A stretch of 64,000 bases of DNA from an uncultured Candidatus Melainabacteria bacterium (GCA_934754655.1 CAKVIC010000012.1:1-64000), one strand, 5' to 3'. Shown: positions 27,431-36,555, counted from the first letter of the stretch. Notes: generated by a model not told the origin, from the letters alone. A program made the numbers and translations.

Positions 27431-27673
27431 TTAAACTTGTATCATTTCTCTTTCTTTGTATCTTGCAGAACGAGCGTTTACTGCATAACAAGTTGAGTAA
27501 AGTTTTTGTGATAAGTTGAATAAATTTCGTTGAACCATAGCAACGTCATTCATTGCATCCAACATTTTCTGTGGATCAACCATTGATTCCATAGCTTCAT
27601 GATTGTCAACTTTTTCTTGCGCGTATTTTTTGACAAGTAACTTGTCAATGTAGTCTCTAGCACCTATTGCCAT
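27431..27673 (-). CDS. 80-residue helical protein, paralog B
   Basis: The product is 80 residues, starting MAIGARDYIDKLLVKKYAQE. It is the paralog of the gene at 26000 and points toward it, so the two enclose the SIS gene. The C-terminal half is divergent but keeps CYAVNARSARY. AAGGG lies about 10 bases before the ATG. The promoter at 27693 is the same type as that of paralog A. Unknown family; a structural or partner protein is a guess. Confidence 0.7.
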   Translation of the reverse strand: MAIGARDYIDKLLVKKYAQEKVDNHEAMESMVDPQKMLDAMNDVAMVQRNLFNLSQKLYSTCYAVNARSARYKEREMIQV

Positions 27674-27692
27674 AATGTGATTTCCCTTTTTA

Positions 27693-27731
27693 CCTTATAT
27701 ATGTATAAAGTAAATTTTTTCTAAAAACTTG
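27693..27731 (-). promoter_or_regulatory. Candidate special promoter (site 3 of 4)
   Basis: On the minus strand: CAAGTTTTTAG, then TACTTTATACATATATAAGG starting exactly 19 bases after the C. It ends 19 bases before the start codon at 27673. Confidence 0.5.
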
Positions 27732-27826
27732 CTTTTTTTAATAAAACAATTTACAAAAGTTTACAATTTGAATCCATTTATTTTGAATCTATTTATACTT
27801 ATTAACTTCTATTATTGTTTTTGTTA

Positions 27827-27832
27827 TATAAT
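27827..27832 (+). promoter_or_regulatory. -10 box giving a probable leaderless dxr transcript
   Basis: TATAAT with 6 bases to the ATG at 27839. There is no ribosome binding site, so transcription probably begins at the start codon. Confidence 0.5.
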
Positions 27833-27838
27833 TAATTT

Positions 27839-28948
27839 ATGAGAAAGAGAATTAGTATTTTAGGCTCTACCGGCTCAATTGGTCGTCAGGCGCTTGAAGT
27901 TATAGAAAAATTACAAGATAAATTTGAGATTGTTGCATTAGCAGGCGGTTCAAATATTGATTTATTGAATAAACAAATTCAAAAATTCAAACCTAAATAC
28001 GCTTATGCAAAAGATTTGTCAAAAATAGTGGGAGCAAAACCAATAACGATGAATGAGATTTGCTCTGACAAATCTAATGATATAATTTTAGTCGCGGTAT
28101 CAGGCAGAGTTGGTTTAAATCCGACAATAACGGCAATAAGAAATGGTATTAATATTGCTTTAGCTAATAAAGAAACTTTAGTAATGGCTGGTGATATTGT
28201 TATTCCGCTTGCAAAATCTTGTGGAGTATCAATAATTCCTGTAGATAGTGAGCATTGCGCGATTCATCAATGCATAAAAAATATTTCACAAGTTGAAAAA
28301 CTAATTATAACCGCGTCTGGTGGACCTTTTTTAAATAAAACAATAGAAGAAATGAAAAATGCGACCGTAACTGAGGCTTTAGCACACCCTCGTTGGAATA
28401 TGGGAAGAAAAATCACCGTTGATAGTGCAACTTTGATGAATAAAGGGTTAGAAGTTATAGAAGCTCATCATTTGTTTGGGATGGATTATGATAATATTGA
28501 TGTTGTTATACATCCTCAAAGTATTGTGCATTCTGCAATTGAATACAAAGACGGCAGTGTGATTGCTCAATTAGGTTTGCCGAGCATGCATATTCCGATT
28601 CAATATGCAATATCGTATCCTGAACGATATGAAGGGATAAAAAGTAAAAGTTTTAGTTTTGCAGAAATTGCAAGATTAGATTTTGAAAAACCTGATTATG
28701 AGAAATTCAGAGCATTGAATATTGCTTATGAATGTGGACGTCAAGGCGGTTCGGTTCCTGTATGTATGAATGCTGCAAATGAAGAAGCTGTTTTTGCATT
28801 TTTGAATGGCAAAATTAAATTATTTGAAATTATTGAAATTGTTGAAACAATGCTTTCACAACACATTTCGATTCAAACGCCATCTTTGGATGAAATTTTT
28901 GCAATAGATGAAGAGGTTCGACAAAAAACGCGAGAATTGTTTATTTAA
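27839..28948 (+). CDS. dxr: 1-deoxy-D-xylulose 5-phosphate reductoisomerase
   Basis: The product is 369 residues. It makes 2-C-methylerythritol 4-phosphate with NADPH, the committed step of the non-mevalonate isoprenoid path. The NADPH loop ISILGSTGSIGRQALEV is at residues 5-21. IALANKETLVMAG, PVDSEHCAI (metal acids) and ITASGGPFL follow, and ALAHPRWNMGRKITVDSA is the catalytic loop region. Length is slightly below the usual 390-400. It is a single-gene unit between divergent and convergent neighbours. Confidence 0.96.
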   Translation: MRKRISILGSTGSIGRQALEVIEKLQDKFEIVALAGGSNIDLLNKQIQKFKPKYAYAKDLSKIVGAKPITMNEICSDKSNDIILVAVSGRVGLNPTITAIRNGINIALANKETLVMAGDIVIPLAKSCGVSIIPVDSEHCAIHQCIKNISQVEKLIITASGGPFLNKTIEEMKNATVTEALAHPRWNMGRKITVDSATLMNKGLEVIEAHHLFGMDYDNIDVVIHPQSIVHSAIEYKDGSVIAQLGLPSMHIPIQYAISYPERYEGIKSKSFSFAEIARLDFEKPDYEKFRALNIAYECGRQGGSVPVCMNAANEEAVFAFLNGKIKLFEIIEIVETMLSQHISIQTPSLDEIFAIDEEVRQKTRELFI

Positions 28949-28961
28949 GTTTTAAACTTTT

Positions 28962-30206
28962 TTAGAGTCTGTTTTCGCATTTTTTTTCAAGAATTTCTTC
29001 TGCTTTTTCAAGTTGGATATCTTTTTTAGAATTATTTAAGAAAAAATCAAACTCGTTTCCGATTTCGACATCCGGTTTAATACCAAGTTTATTAATATCA
29101 TTGTCTTTTGGTGTTAAATAACGCGCAATGGTAATATTTACTCCGCTTTTATTAGGTAGTGGAACAACTTTTTGTACTAATCCTTTCCCAAAAGTTTTTT
29201 TGCCGACGAGCGTTGCTCTATTATAATCTTTCAAAGCCCCTGAAAATATTTCGCTTGCACTTGCACTTGCGCCATTAACAAGTATAACAACTGGTTTATC
29301 AAGGCTTTCTTCTGTTGGAGTCGCTGAAATTATTTTTTTGTAGCCATTTCGATAAATTATTTTGACAATATCTCCGTTTTTAATAAACAAGTTTGCGATA
29401 AAAACGGCATTATCTAGTAGTCCACCAGTGTTCCCGCGCAAATCAATTATTAAAGAATCTGCTTTTTTTGTATTTTCTAAAGCTTCCATAAATTCACTTG
29501 GAGTTGTTGTTCCCATAAAGCTGAGAATTTGAATATACCCAATGTGATTATTTAAAATAGAGCTTTTTACATTTTTTATTACAATTTCTTTGCGTTTGAT
29601 TTTTTTAATTATTTTTTTATTACCTCTAAGCAAAGTTAGTTCAACAACGCTGTTTTCAGGACCTCTAACTAGATTTGCGACTTCTGACACATTCATTCCA
29701 TTGGTTTCTTTGCCGTCAATTGCGATGATTATATCACCTTGTTTTATTTGTGCAAAATCCGCAGGGGTTGATGGTATAACATTAAATATTTCAATTTTTC
29801 CGGAATTAGAGTAGATATTTACACCGATTCCATAAATTCGAGAAGATATTGAGGTTGTTAATTCTTCAAAATCTTTTGGAGTTAAAAATCTTGTATATGG
29901 TTCATCAAGGCTGGCAATCATTGTTTCAATTGCAATTCTAGCGTCTTCATCGGTTTTAATTTTTCCTTGATAATGGTTTTTCCAGCGTGACCAATTTTGA
30001 TTATTAAGAGATGAATCATAATAATCATTTGATATAATTTTCCAAGTTTTATCAAAAAGTTTTTGGGGTTGTACAGTTTCATTATTATACAAAGATTGCG
30101 ATGCAAAGTAAGAATTTGCTTTTATAAAAGAAGTTAAAAAAACTTTGTTAAAAATAACAAGAACTAGTATTAATAAAATTGGTATAATAATTTTTTTGAA
30201 TTTCAT
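28962..30206 (-). CDS. ctpA: Carboxyl-terminal processing protease (S41, CtpA-like)
   Basis: The product is 414 residues from the ATG at 30206; a TTG at 30224 is in frame. An N-terminal membrane or signal segment (IIIPILLILVLVIFNKVF) is followed by a PDZ domain at about 90-180 (YGIGVNIYSNSGKIEIFNV, GDIIAIDGKETNGM). The peptidase core has the nucleophile serine in NGASASASEIFSGAL and the lysine in GKKTFGKG. It trims C-termini of exported proteins. It is the last gene of the nusB-ftsY-peptidase run. Confidence 0.93.
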   Translation of the reverse strand: MKFKKIIIPILLILVLVIFNKVFLTSFIKANSYFASQSLYNNETVQPQKLFDKTWKIISNDYYDSSLNNQNWSRWKNHYQGKIKTDEDARIAIETMIASLDEPYTRFLTPKDFEELTTSISSRIYGIGVNIYSNSGKIEIFNVIPSTPADFAQIKQGDIIIAIDGKETNGMNVSEVANLVRGPENSVVELTLLRGNKKIIKKIKRKEIVIKNVKSSILNNHIGYIQILSFMGTTTPSEFMEALENTKKADSLIIDLRGNTGGLLDNAVFIANLFIKNGDIVKIIYRNGYKKIISATPTEESLDKPVVILVNGASASASEIFSGALKDYNRATLVGKKTFGKGLVQKVVPLPNKSGVNITIARYLTPKDNDINKLGIKPDVEIGNEFDFFLNNSKKDIQLEKAEEILEKKCENRL

Positions 30207-30277
30207 ACCTACATTTAACAACAATATTAAATCTTATTCAATATGCTTTTTTATAATACTTTATGCTTAGAAAATTT

Positions 30278-30979
30278 TTAAATATCATCAAATCCGGGTG
30301 AAGTTATTGGCAAATTTTTGTAACCTTGATTTGCATATACAGTTTTCTTTATATATTTATTTGTGTAATTGCCTTTTTCCAAAAGCTGTTTTAACACATT
30401 TTCACGCATTACTAGCGCGGATTCTAGATTGTTAGCTTCTGGATACATTTTAAGCATTTCACACCAAACAGTGCCTTCCATTGTCCAAGCGTAAGTCTCT
30501 TCACTTAGAGAATTGTATTCATCTTGATGAAGCGCTTCATGCGCTAATAAAGCTGCCAACGCGGCTGGTGGTGCAGATTCATGTTTTGGATTTATATAAA
30601 TAAATAATTTGTTTTTCTTTTTCCAGCCAACAGCATCAAATGTTGAATATGCTTCATTTATTTCTGATAAATTTCTGAATTCAATTTTGATAGGTTGTTG
30701 GGTTAAATTATAACCTAAAATTGCTTTTCTAGAAAAATCGGCAGAAGTTCCTTTCATCATATCTAATGCAACATGAAAAATTTGGTCTTTGGCAACTTTT
30801 CCGTATTCCTCACCTAAAGTTTCAATATATTCTGGCGTGTATTTTGCCGGTAATTTTACATTATTAGGTATTGGATTATACGAAGCAGAAAATGCTACTT
30901 GATTAGCAATCACTAAAAGCATTAATATTTGTATTAATCGTTTTACCATAATAAAAATCTTTTTCTTAACTACCGACAT
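30278..30979 (-). CDS. Exported putative zinc metallopeptidase (HEALH)
   Basis: The product is 233 residues from the ATG at 30979. A long hydrophobic N-terminus (LIQILMLLVIANQVAFS) is a signal peptide or anchor. LLAHEALHQDEYNS carries an HExxH zinc motif (H-E-A-L-H), and acidic residues downstream (ETYAWTME) could give the third ligand. I do not recognise a named family. A good promoter, TTGACT-N18-TATAAT, ends 5 bases before this ATG, so the mRNA is probably leaderless. ATG 30949 is a second possible start. Confidence 0.65.
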   Translation of the reverse strand: MSVVKKKIFIMVKRLIQILMLLVIANQVAFSASYNPIPNNVKLPAKYTPEYIETLGEEYGKVAKDQIFHVALDMMKGTSADFSRKAILGYNLTQQPIKIEFRNLSEINEAYSTFDAVGWKKKNKLFIYINPKHESAPPAALAALLAHEALHQDEYNSLSEETYAWTMEGTVWCEMLKMYPEANNLESALVMRENVLKQLLEKGNYTNKYIKKTVYANQGYKNLPITSPGFDDI

Positions 30980-30984
30980 CTATT

Positions 30985-31014
30985 ATTATATACTTTTTAT
31001 TTTATAAAAGTCAA
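30985..31014 (-). promoter_or_regulatory. Strong promoter of a probable leaderless mRNA
   Basis: On the minus strand: TTGACT (31009-31014), 18-base spacer, TATAAT (30985-30990), then 5 bases to ATG 30979. This is the best-supported leaderless promoter in the window. Confidence 0.6.
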
Positions 31015-31018
31015 AAAT

Positions 31019-31918
31019 TTAGAATAGTGCTTCAATAAAGGCGTTTGGGTCAAAATCTTTTAAATCTTCCATTTTTTCTCCAACTCCTATAAGTTTCACA
31101 GGAAGTGACATTTCTTTTGCAATAGCTAAAACAATTGCACCACGAGCAGAACCATCAAGTTTTGTAAGTGCTACAGCTGTTAAATTAACGCAATCTTTAA
31201 AAATTTTTGCTTGTTGTAATCCATTTTGACCGGTATTGGCATCAATAACAAGTAAGCTTTCACGTAAAGCTTCCGGCGCATTTTTATCAATTACATTTTT
31301 GATTTTTGATAATTCTTCCATTAAATTGAATTTATTTTGTAGGCGCCCTGCTGTATCAACTAATATAACATCGTATTTCTCGTTTTTAGCTTTTTGAATA
31401 GCTTCATAAACGACAGATGCAGGATCTGCTTTATCTTTTCTTATAATATCTGCACCAGAGCGTTTAGACCAAATTTCTGCTTGTTCTTCTGCTGCAGCTC
31501 GAAAAGTATCACCGGCTGCAATTAGGACTTTTTTACCTAATTCTTTAAATCTATAAGCCATTTTCCCTATTAGAGTTGTTTTACCGGCGCCATTGACACC
31601 GGTGATAAAATAAATATTTAATTCATTCTCTTTATATGATAATTTTGAAGAACCGGCTTTTTCAAGTGTTTCAAGGAATTCTTTTTTTAGAAAGTCTTTA
31701 ATTTGGTTAGGTTTAAGATTTGCATTATTGCGAATTTTATCAGTTAATTCTGTAGCATAAGCAACACCTAAATCCGCAGAGATAAGCGAATCTTCCATTT
31801 CTTCAAGCACAAATTCTGAAAATTCATTTTCTCCAGAAACAACATCAACAACACTGCCAACAAGAGCTTGTGCGGTTTTTGATACAGATTTTTTTAAATT
31901 ATTAAAAAAATTAAACAT
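31019..31918 (-). CDS. ftsY: Signal recognition particle receptor FtsY
   Basis: The product is 299 residues: short N-domain plus GTPase (NG) only, without the long acidic A-domain of enterobacteria. Motifs: GVNGAGKTTLIGKMA (G1), GDTFRAAAEEQAEIW, VDTAGRLQNK (G3), TKLDGSARG (G4) and GVGEKMEDLKDFDP at the end. It docks SRP-ribosome complexes at the membrane. It starts 3 bases after nusB. Confidence 0.96.
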   Translation of the reverse strand: MFNFFNNLKKSVSKTAQALVGSVVDVVSGENEFSEFVLEEMEDSLISADLGVAYATELTDKIRNNANLKPNQIKDFLKKEFLETLEKAGSSKLSYKENELNIYFITGVNGAGKTTLIGKMAYRFKELGKKVLIAAGDTFRAAAEEQAEIWSKRSGADIIRKDKADPASVVYEAIQKAKNEKYDVILVDTAGRLQNKFNLMEELSKIKNVIDKNAPEALRESLLVIDANTGQNGLQQAKIFKDCVNLTAVALTKLDGSARGAIVLAIAKEMSLPVKLIGVGEKMEDLKDFDPNAFIEALF

Positions 31919-31921
31919 AGT

Positions 31922-32581
31922 TTATTTTAAACCATTTTCAACAATTACTTTGGCAAGAATTCCGTTTACAAAAGCAGAAGAATCTTCTGTTGAATATTTT
32001 TTTGCAAGCTCAACAGCTTCATCAACAACAACTTTGATAGGTGCGTCTTGTATGAAAAGTAATTCAGTGATTGCAATTCTTAAAATATCTTTGTCCATTT
32101 TCACTAAACGTGAAATATCCCAACCGTTTGCAAATTTTTGAATTTCATTATCAACATCTTTGTGATGTTTTTTGAATGTTTCAGCAATTTTTGCAGCATA
32201 ATTTTTTACGCTATCATCAGATTCAAGAGTCGTAAATTCTGCAATTTCAAGCGCTAGTATAGCTTTTTCGGCTACATCCAACATTACATCAACTTTTTCT
32301 ATCATTTCATCAGTCATTGGAATTTGAACAGGTTTATTTTTTGCTCCCATAGGTCTTGATAAATTTGATTCGTGTTCGGCTTCGTAGTCAATTAAAGCTT
32401 CTTTGATATCAATTAAAGAACCAACAGTAAGTTTTAATTCTTCTGAAGCTGAATTTGAAAGAATTCTAACCGATTTAAGCATTATGTTTTCAAAATCATT
32501 TTTTGAATATTTAGTAATTTCTTTTTCAAACTGTGAAAATAATATAAGTGCTAATTCTCTAGAGGCGCGTCTTGCTTGCAT
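31922..32581 (-). CDS. nusB: Transcription antitermination factor NusB
   Basis: The product is 219 residues, longer than the usual 140-150 because of an inserted segment (about residues 60-120), as in cyanobacterial NusB. The N-terminus MQARRASRELALILFSQFE and the C-terminal DILRIAITELLFIQDAPIK, EAVELAKKYS and FVNGILAKV are family blocks. It acts in rRNA antitermination. First gene of the operon with ftsY; AAAGGAG ahead. Confidence 0.93.
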   Translation of the reverse strand: MQARRASRELALILFSQFEKEITKYSKNDFENIMLKSVRILSNSASEELKLTVGSLIDIKEALIDYEAEHESNLSRPMGAKNKPVQIPMTDEMIEKVDVMLDVAEKAILALEIAEFTTLESDDSVKNYAAKIAETFKKHHKDVDNEIQKFANGWDISRLVKMDKDILRIAITELLFIQDAPIKVVVDEAVELAKKYSTEDSSAFVNGILAKVIVENGLK

Positions 32582-32764
32582 AAATAATTCTCCTTTTTCA
32601 TAAATTTATGTTAGCATGAAAATTTTTGATAAACAATTCAATTTTAAAATTTTCACGCAGTACTAATTATTTTGTCTAATTAATTTTTTGTGAATTATAT
32701 ATGACAGTTTAATAGAATCTTTTCATAAAAAAAATTATAGTTCTAATACAATAGGGTTATTTTT

Positions 32765-33646
32765 ATGAAAAAATTTTTAATTACAATTTTTCTTATAATA
32801 TCATTATTTGGTTCTAATTCATTGGTGTATTCAGCAATAAATCAGCAAAATGCGGAGATTACAAAAATTGAGAATAATATATATGGATTTGATTATTCAA
32901 AAAATAAATTGGAAGATCGTGTTGCAAGGCTTGAAAAATCAATTTATGGTAAAAATTTTACAGGCACAACAGAGCAACGATTAAAAAAAATCATAGGTGA
33001 TATTTCAGCGGAACAAATGGGAAATGAAATAATTCCAACTGAAGATACTTTTAAATATGTTGATGATACGGTTGCGGATAGTACTGTAGATTATCCGATT
33101 GTTGATGAAATTGAACAAAAATTGTTTAACACAACATATAAAAATCGGGATTTTCACACAAGAATAGTTATGATTGAACGAAAATTGTTTGGTAAAATTT
33201 ATGATGTTGAAGATTATTCTACGCGAATGGATAGAATCAAATCAGAGGTTATGCCGGAACGACTTGCTCATGAAAAGGTTTATGGATATGATGACCCTTC
33301 AATTTCTTCTAATGATTTAAGCGGTATAAATTCAAGTCGATATGCATCAAAATTTTATGGACAAAAAAATTATACACGCCCATACGCTAATTATGGTGAA
33401 TATGCTTCAAATGAAAATCCTTTAACCAATGGTAATTTAGAGGATGAGCTTGCAAAACTAGAATACAGCACTTTTGGAACAGAATTTTCTAATGATGATG
33501 CGAAAACTCGCATTAAACGCCTTAATAGTGCAAATAAAGCGCAAAAAAATCGTTCAAGATATGATAGTCAAAGATTTCAGCGTCACATGTCGACTGCAAT
33601 GGAGATTGGAGCAATGCTCTTAATGATTCTTGCAATGGTGCTTTGA
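32765..33646 (+). CDS. Secreted repeat protein of unknown function
   Basis: The product is 293 residues. A signal peptide ends near VYSA (about residue 24). The mature protein has at least four copies of a roughly 35-45 residue unit built as IxxIExxxxGxxY...LxxRVxxLE: IENNIYGFDYSKNKLEDR, LEKSIYGKNFTGTTEQR, IERKLFGKIYDVEDYSTR and LEYSTFGTEFSNDDAKTR. A hydrophobic C-terminal helix (AMEIGAMLLMILAMVL) could anchor it. The family is not recognised. It is a single gene with its own upstream AT-rich region. Confidence 0.7.
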   Translation: MKKFLITIFLIISLFGSNSLVYSAINQQNAEITKIENNIYGFDYSKNKLEDRVARLEKSIYGKNFTGTTEQRLKKIIGDISAEQMGNEIIPTEDTFKYVDDTVADSTVDYPIVDEIEQKLFNTTYKNRDFHTRIVMIERKLFGKIYDVEDYSTRMDRIKSEVMPERLAHEKVYGYDDPSISSNDLSGINSSRYASKFYGQKNYTRPYANYGEYASNENPLTNGNLEDELAKLEYSTFGTEFSNDDAKTRIKRLNSANKAQKNRSRYDSQRFQRHMSTAMEIGAMLLMILAMVL

Positions 33647-33663
33647 TTTGTACGGATTAAAAA

Positions 33664-34515
33664 TTATATAAAAACTTTTAGTATTTTGGCAAGGTTTTCA
33701 TCTATGTTTGCAACTGCAACTATTTTATTTTCATATATTAAAATCGTTATTCCGTTCTGTGATTCAATTTGGATAGGATTTCCGTGCGAAACTTTGTCAA
33801 ATTCTGCTCTTGTTAATTCATATTTAGGATAATTAAGTTTTTCAAGTGGCGAAATTAAGTGCGCTAAACATTCTTCTTTGGTATTAAGTTGATTCAATTC
33901 AACACTTTCTCTTAGTGTAAATTTCCCGGCTTTGACACGTACAAGTTTTGTTAAATACCCATAAGTTTGGAGTGTTAATCCTAAATCATTTGCAATTGAG
34001 CGGATATATGTGCCTTTGGAACATTCAATATAAAGTTCTGCTTGCTGTTTGATTTCGTCAAAACTTAATATTTCAAGTTTTTGAATGCAAACTTTTCTTG
34101 GTTTAATTTCAACTTCTTTGCCTTCTCTTGCGTATTCATAAAGCTTTTTACCATTAATTTTTATTGCTGAATATATCGGTGGAGTTTGTTCAATTTCACC
34201 TCTAAAATCTTTTAGAGCATTTTCTAAATCTTCAAAAGTTATTTGTTTTTCAGAAGTATTAATAATTTTTCCATCTACATCATAAGTATCTGTTGATTTT
34301 CCAAATTGAACAGTCCCAATATAAGCTTTTTCATCCTCTAAAAATTCAATCAGGCGTGTGGCTTTTCCGATACAAATTGGTAAAACCCCTTCTGCAAAAG
34401 GGTCTAACGTACCGGTGTGTCCAATTTGTTTTATTTTTAAAACTCGTCTTAAATTTGCAACAACATCGTGAGAGGTGATACCTTTGGGCTTATTAATATT
34501 AATAAAGCCAAACAT
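33664..34515 (-). CDS. truB: tRNA pseudouridine-55 synthase
   Basis: The product is 283 residues. It makes pseudouridine 55 in the T-loop of tRNAs. The catalytic aspartate is D38 in GHTGTLDPFAEGVLP. PPIYSAIKINGKKLYEYAR and CSKGTYIRSIANDLG are conserved. Its start overlaps the rbfA stop by one base (TAATG), so the pair is co-translated. Confidence 0.96.
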   Translation of the reverse strand: MFGFININKPKGITSHDVVANLRRVLKIKQIGHTGTLDPFAEGVLPICIGKATRLIEFLEDEKAYIGTVQFGKSTDTYDVDGKIINTSEKQITFEDLENALKDFRGEIEQTPPIYSAIKINGKKLYEYAREGKEVEIKPRKVCIQKLEILSFDEIKQQAELYIECSKGTYIRSIANDLGLTLQTYGYLTKLVRVKAGKFTLRESVELNQLNTKEECLAHLISPLEKLNYPKYELTRAEFDKVSHGNPIQIESQNGITILIYENKIVAVANIDENLAKILKVFI

Positions 34516-34862
34516 TATTTTATTTCGCCTTTAGAAATTTTATCAATCAAATCCAGAACTCGTGAGCCTTGTTCTAAACCATCGCTGTATACAAATTTAA
34601 TTTCAGGTGTAACTCTTAATTTAATACGTTTTCCGACTTCATATCGAACTCTGCCTGTATTTTTTTCGATAATAGCTTTGTCTTTTTCAACTTGTTCCGG
34701 TGAGCCTAAAACGCTATAAATAACTTTTGCAAATGAATTGTCGTGAGATACTTCAACATCGACAACAGAAACAACACCTTCAAGTCCGCGTACTTCGCGA
34801 CGCAAAATCTCTGATATATCGCGCATTAATTCTTTTCTTACACGTTCGTTTCTTAATGTCAT
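34515..34862 (-). CDS. rbfA: Ribosome-binding factor A
   Basis: The product is 115 residues, a normal single KH-domain RbfA: RVRKELMRDISEILRREV at the start, VEVSHDNSFAKVIYSV in the middle, and LRVTPEIKFVYSDGLEQ toward the end. It helps 30S subunit maturation and cold adaptation. It is coupled to truB, a common pairing. Confidence 0.95.
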   Translation of the reverse strand: MTLRNERVRKELMRDISEILRREVRGLEGVVSVVDVEVSHDNSFAKVIYSVLGSPEQVEKDKAIIEKNTGRVRYEVGKRIKLRVTPEIKFVYSDGLEQGSRVLDLIDKISKGEIK

Positions 34863-34945
34863 TTTTTTTCTCCTACCCGACTATTGCTGAAATATATTAT
34901 AACATAATAATATTATAATAAACAATTGGGGTAAATGTATTTATT

Positions 34946-36250
34946 TTATATACGAAAAGCTTCGATTCCGTTATAGATTGCACTTTTACCAAGTTCATTT
35001 TCAATTTTTAATAATCTATTATATTTGCAAACTCTTTCTGAACGACATAAAGAACCGGTTTTTATGATTCCGGAATTTACTGCAACTGCTAAATCTGCAA
35101 TAAATGAGTCTTCTGTTTCGCCTGAACGGTGAGAAATGATTGTAGAATAGTTGTTTGATTTAGCAAGTTTTATTGTTTTTAGAGTTTCAGTTAAAGTTCC
35201 TATTTGGTTAGGTTTAATAATTATTGAATTGGCTATATTTTCATTAATTCCTATTTGCAGTAATTTTGAATTTGTTACAAATAAATCATCGCCAACAATT
35301 TGACATTTTCCGCTTAATCTTTTAGTTAATTCTATCCAACCTAAATCATCATTTTCTGCAACACCATCTTCTATTGAAATAATCGGATAATCCATAACTA
35401 ATTTTTCTAAATAATCAATCATCTCTTCTGTTGTGTAGCTTTTTGCGATTCCGTTTAAATTGTATTTTGATAATGAACAAATTCCATCGGAACAGTCCCC
35501 TTCTTCATAAAATTCTGAAGCTGCAACATCTAAACAAATTTTTATTTTATTTGTGCCGTATCCAGATTTTTCAATGGCTTGAATTATTAATTCTATAGCT
35601 TTTTCGGCACTTGTTAAATCCGGCGCAAAACCACCTTCGTCACCTACTGCAACAGAAATTCCTTTTGATTTTAGAATTTGTTTTAGTATATGAAAAACTT
35701 CATCGCCTGCGCGTAAAGCATCTGAAAAAGTTTTGAAACCAACCGGCGCAATCATAAATTCTTGAAAATCCAAATTGTTTGTTGCATGTGCTCCACCGTT
35801 AATTATGTTCATAATGGGAGTTGGTAAAGTAGTTGCATTTGTGCCGCCTAAATATTTGTAAAGTGGTAATTCGTAATAATTTGCGGCAACTCTTGCACAA
35901 GCAAGTGAAATTGCTAATATAGAATTTGCACCAAATCGTGATTTGTTGGTGGTGTTATCTAGTTCAATTAAATAAGAGTCAATTTTGCCTTGGTTTGTAA
36001 CGTCCATATCAATTAAATGTGGCGCAAGGATTGTATTAATATTTTCAACAGCTTTGCTGACACCTTTGCCAAAATAAATTTCCGGATTGTTATCTCTTAA
36101 TTCGATAGCTTCTCTTGAACCGACAGATGCCCCCGAGGGAACTGATGCAAAACCTTTAATGCCATTTTTTAATTCAATTTCAACATAAACTGTTGGGATT
36201 CCGCGAGAATCAAGTATTTGTAAAGCCTCAATTTTTCTAATTCGGTACAT
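34946..36250 (-). CDS. eno: Enolase
   Basis: The product is 434 residues from the ATG at 36250, which has AAGGAGAAA ahead; the 14 upstream codons in frame are not conserved. It turns 2-phosphoglycerate into phosphoenolpyruvate. ILDSRGIPTVYVE, SGASVGSREAIELRD, GDEGGFAPDL, SIEDGVAENDD, GDDLFVTNS and SHRSGETEDSFIADLAVA are intact. Acts in glycolysis; may also be in the RNA degradosome in some bacteria. Confidence 0.97.
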   Translation of the reverse strand: MYRIRKIEALQILDSRGIPTVYVEIELKNGIKGFASVPSGASVGSREAIELRDNNPEIYFGKGVSKAVENINTILAPHLIDMDVTNQGKIDSYLIELDNTTNKSRFGANSILAISLACARVAANYYELPLYKYLGGTNATTLPTPIMNIINGGAHATNNLDFQEFMIAPVGFKTFSDALRAGDEVFHILKQILKSKGISVAVGDEGGFAPDLTSAEKAIELIIQAIEKSGYGTNKIKICLDVAASEFYEEGDCSDGICSLSKYNLNGIAKSYTTEEMIDYLEKLVMDYPIISIEDGVAENDDLGWIELTKRLSGKCQIVGDDLFVTNSKLLQIGINENIANSIIIKPNQIGTLTETLKTIKLAKSNNYSTIISHRSGETEDSFIADLAVAVNSGIIKTGSLCRSERVCKYNRLLKIENELGKSAIYNGIEAFRI

Positions 36251-36418
36251 AATTTTCTCCTTTATGAATAGAATAAGAAAAAAAATTTGCAAATAATATT
36301 ATCTACCTCGGTTATGTTTATGGAAATAATATAAAGTATGTTTTTGTATTAAATTTGTAACGAATTGTAACAAAGTTTACAAAATTTTACAAAAGGATGA
36401 AGTCCAATTATAATGCTC

Positions 36419-36445
36419 TATATGATATGATATGATATGATGTGA
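36419..36445. repeat. Short tandem repeat of TATGA
   Basis: About four to five copies of the 5-base unit TATGA (with one TGTGA variant) just upstream of the sigma-28-like promoter, between eno and the 98-residue gene. Such repeats can change copy number by slippage. Confidence 0.7.
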
Positions 36446-36464
36446 TGGACTACTCATGACCCCC

Positions 36465-36491
36465 TAAAGTTTTCAAAAAATATGCCGTTAA
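36465..36491 (+). promoter_or_regulatory. Sigma-28 (FliA)-type promoter 1
   Basis: TAAAGTTT (36465-36472), exactly 11 bases, then GCCGTTAA (36484-36491). The known FliA consensus is TAAAGTTT-N11-GCCGATAA. Only one base of the 16 differs. The 98-residue gene starts 64 bases downstream. Confidence 0.7.
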
Positions 36492-36555
36492 TATATTTGT
36501 AAGATAAAATTTCGAAATTTAAAAATTATGTATCGACAAAAGAAAGGAGCATATT

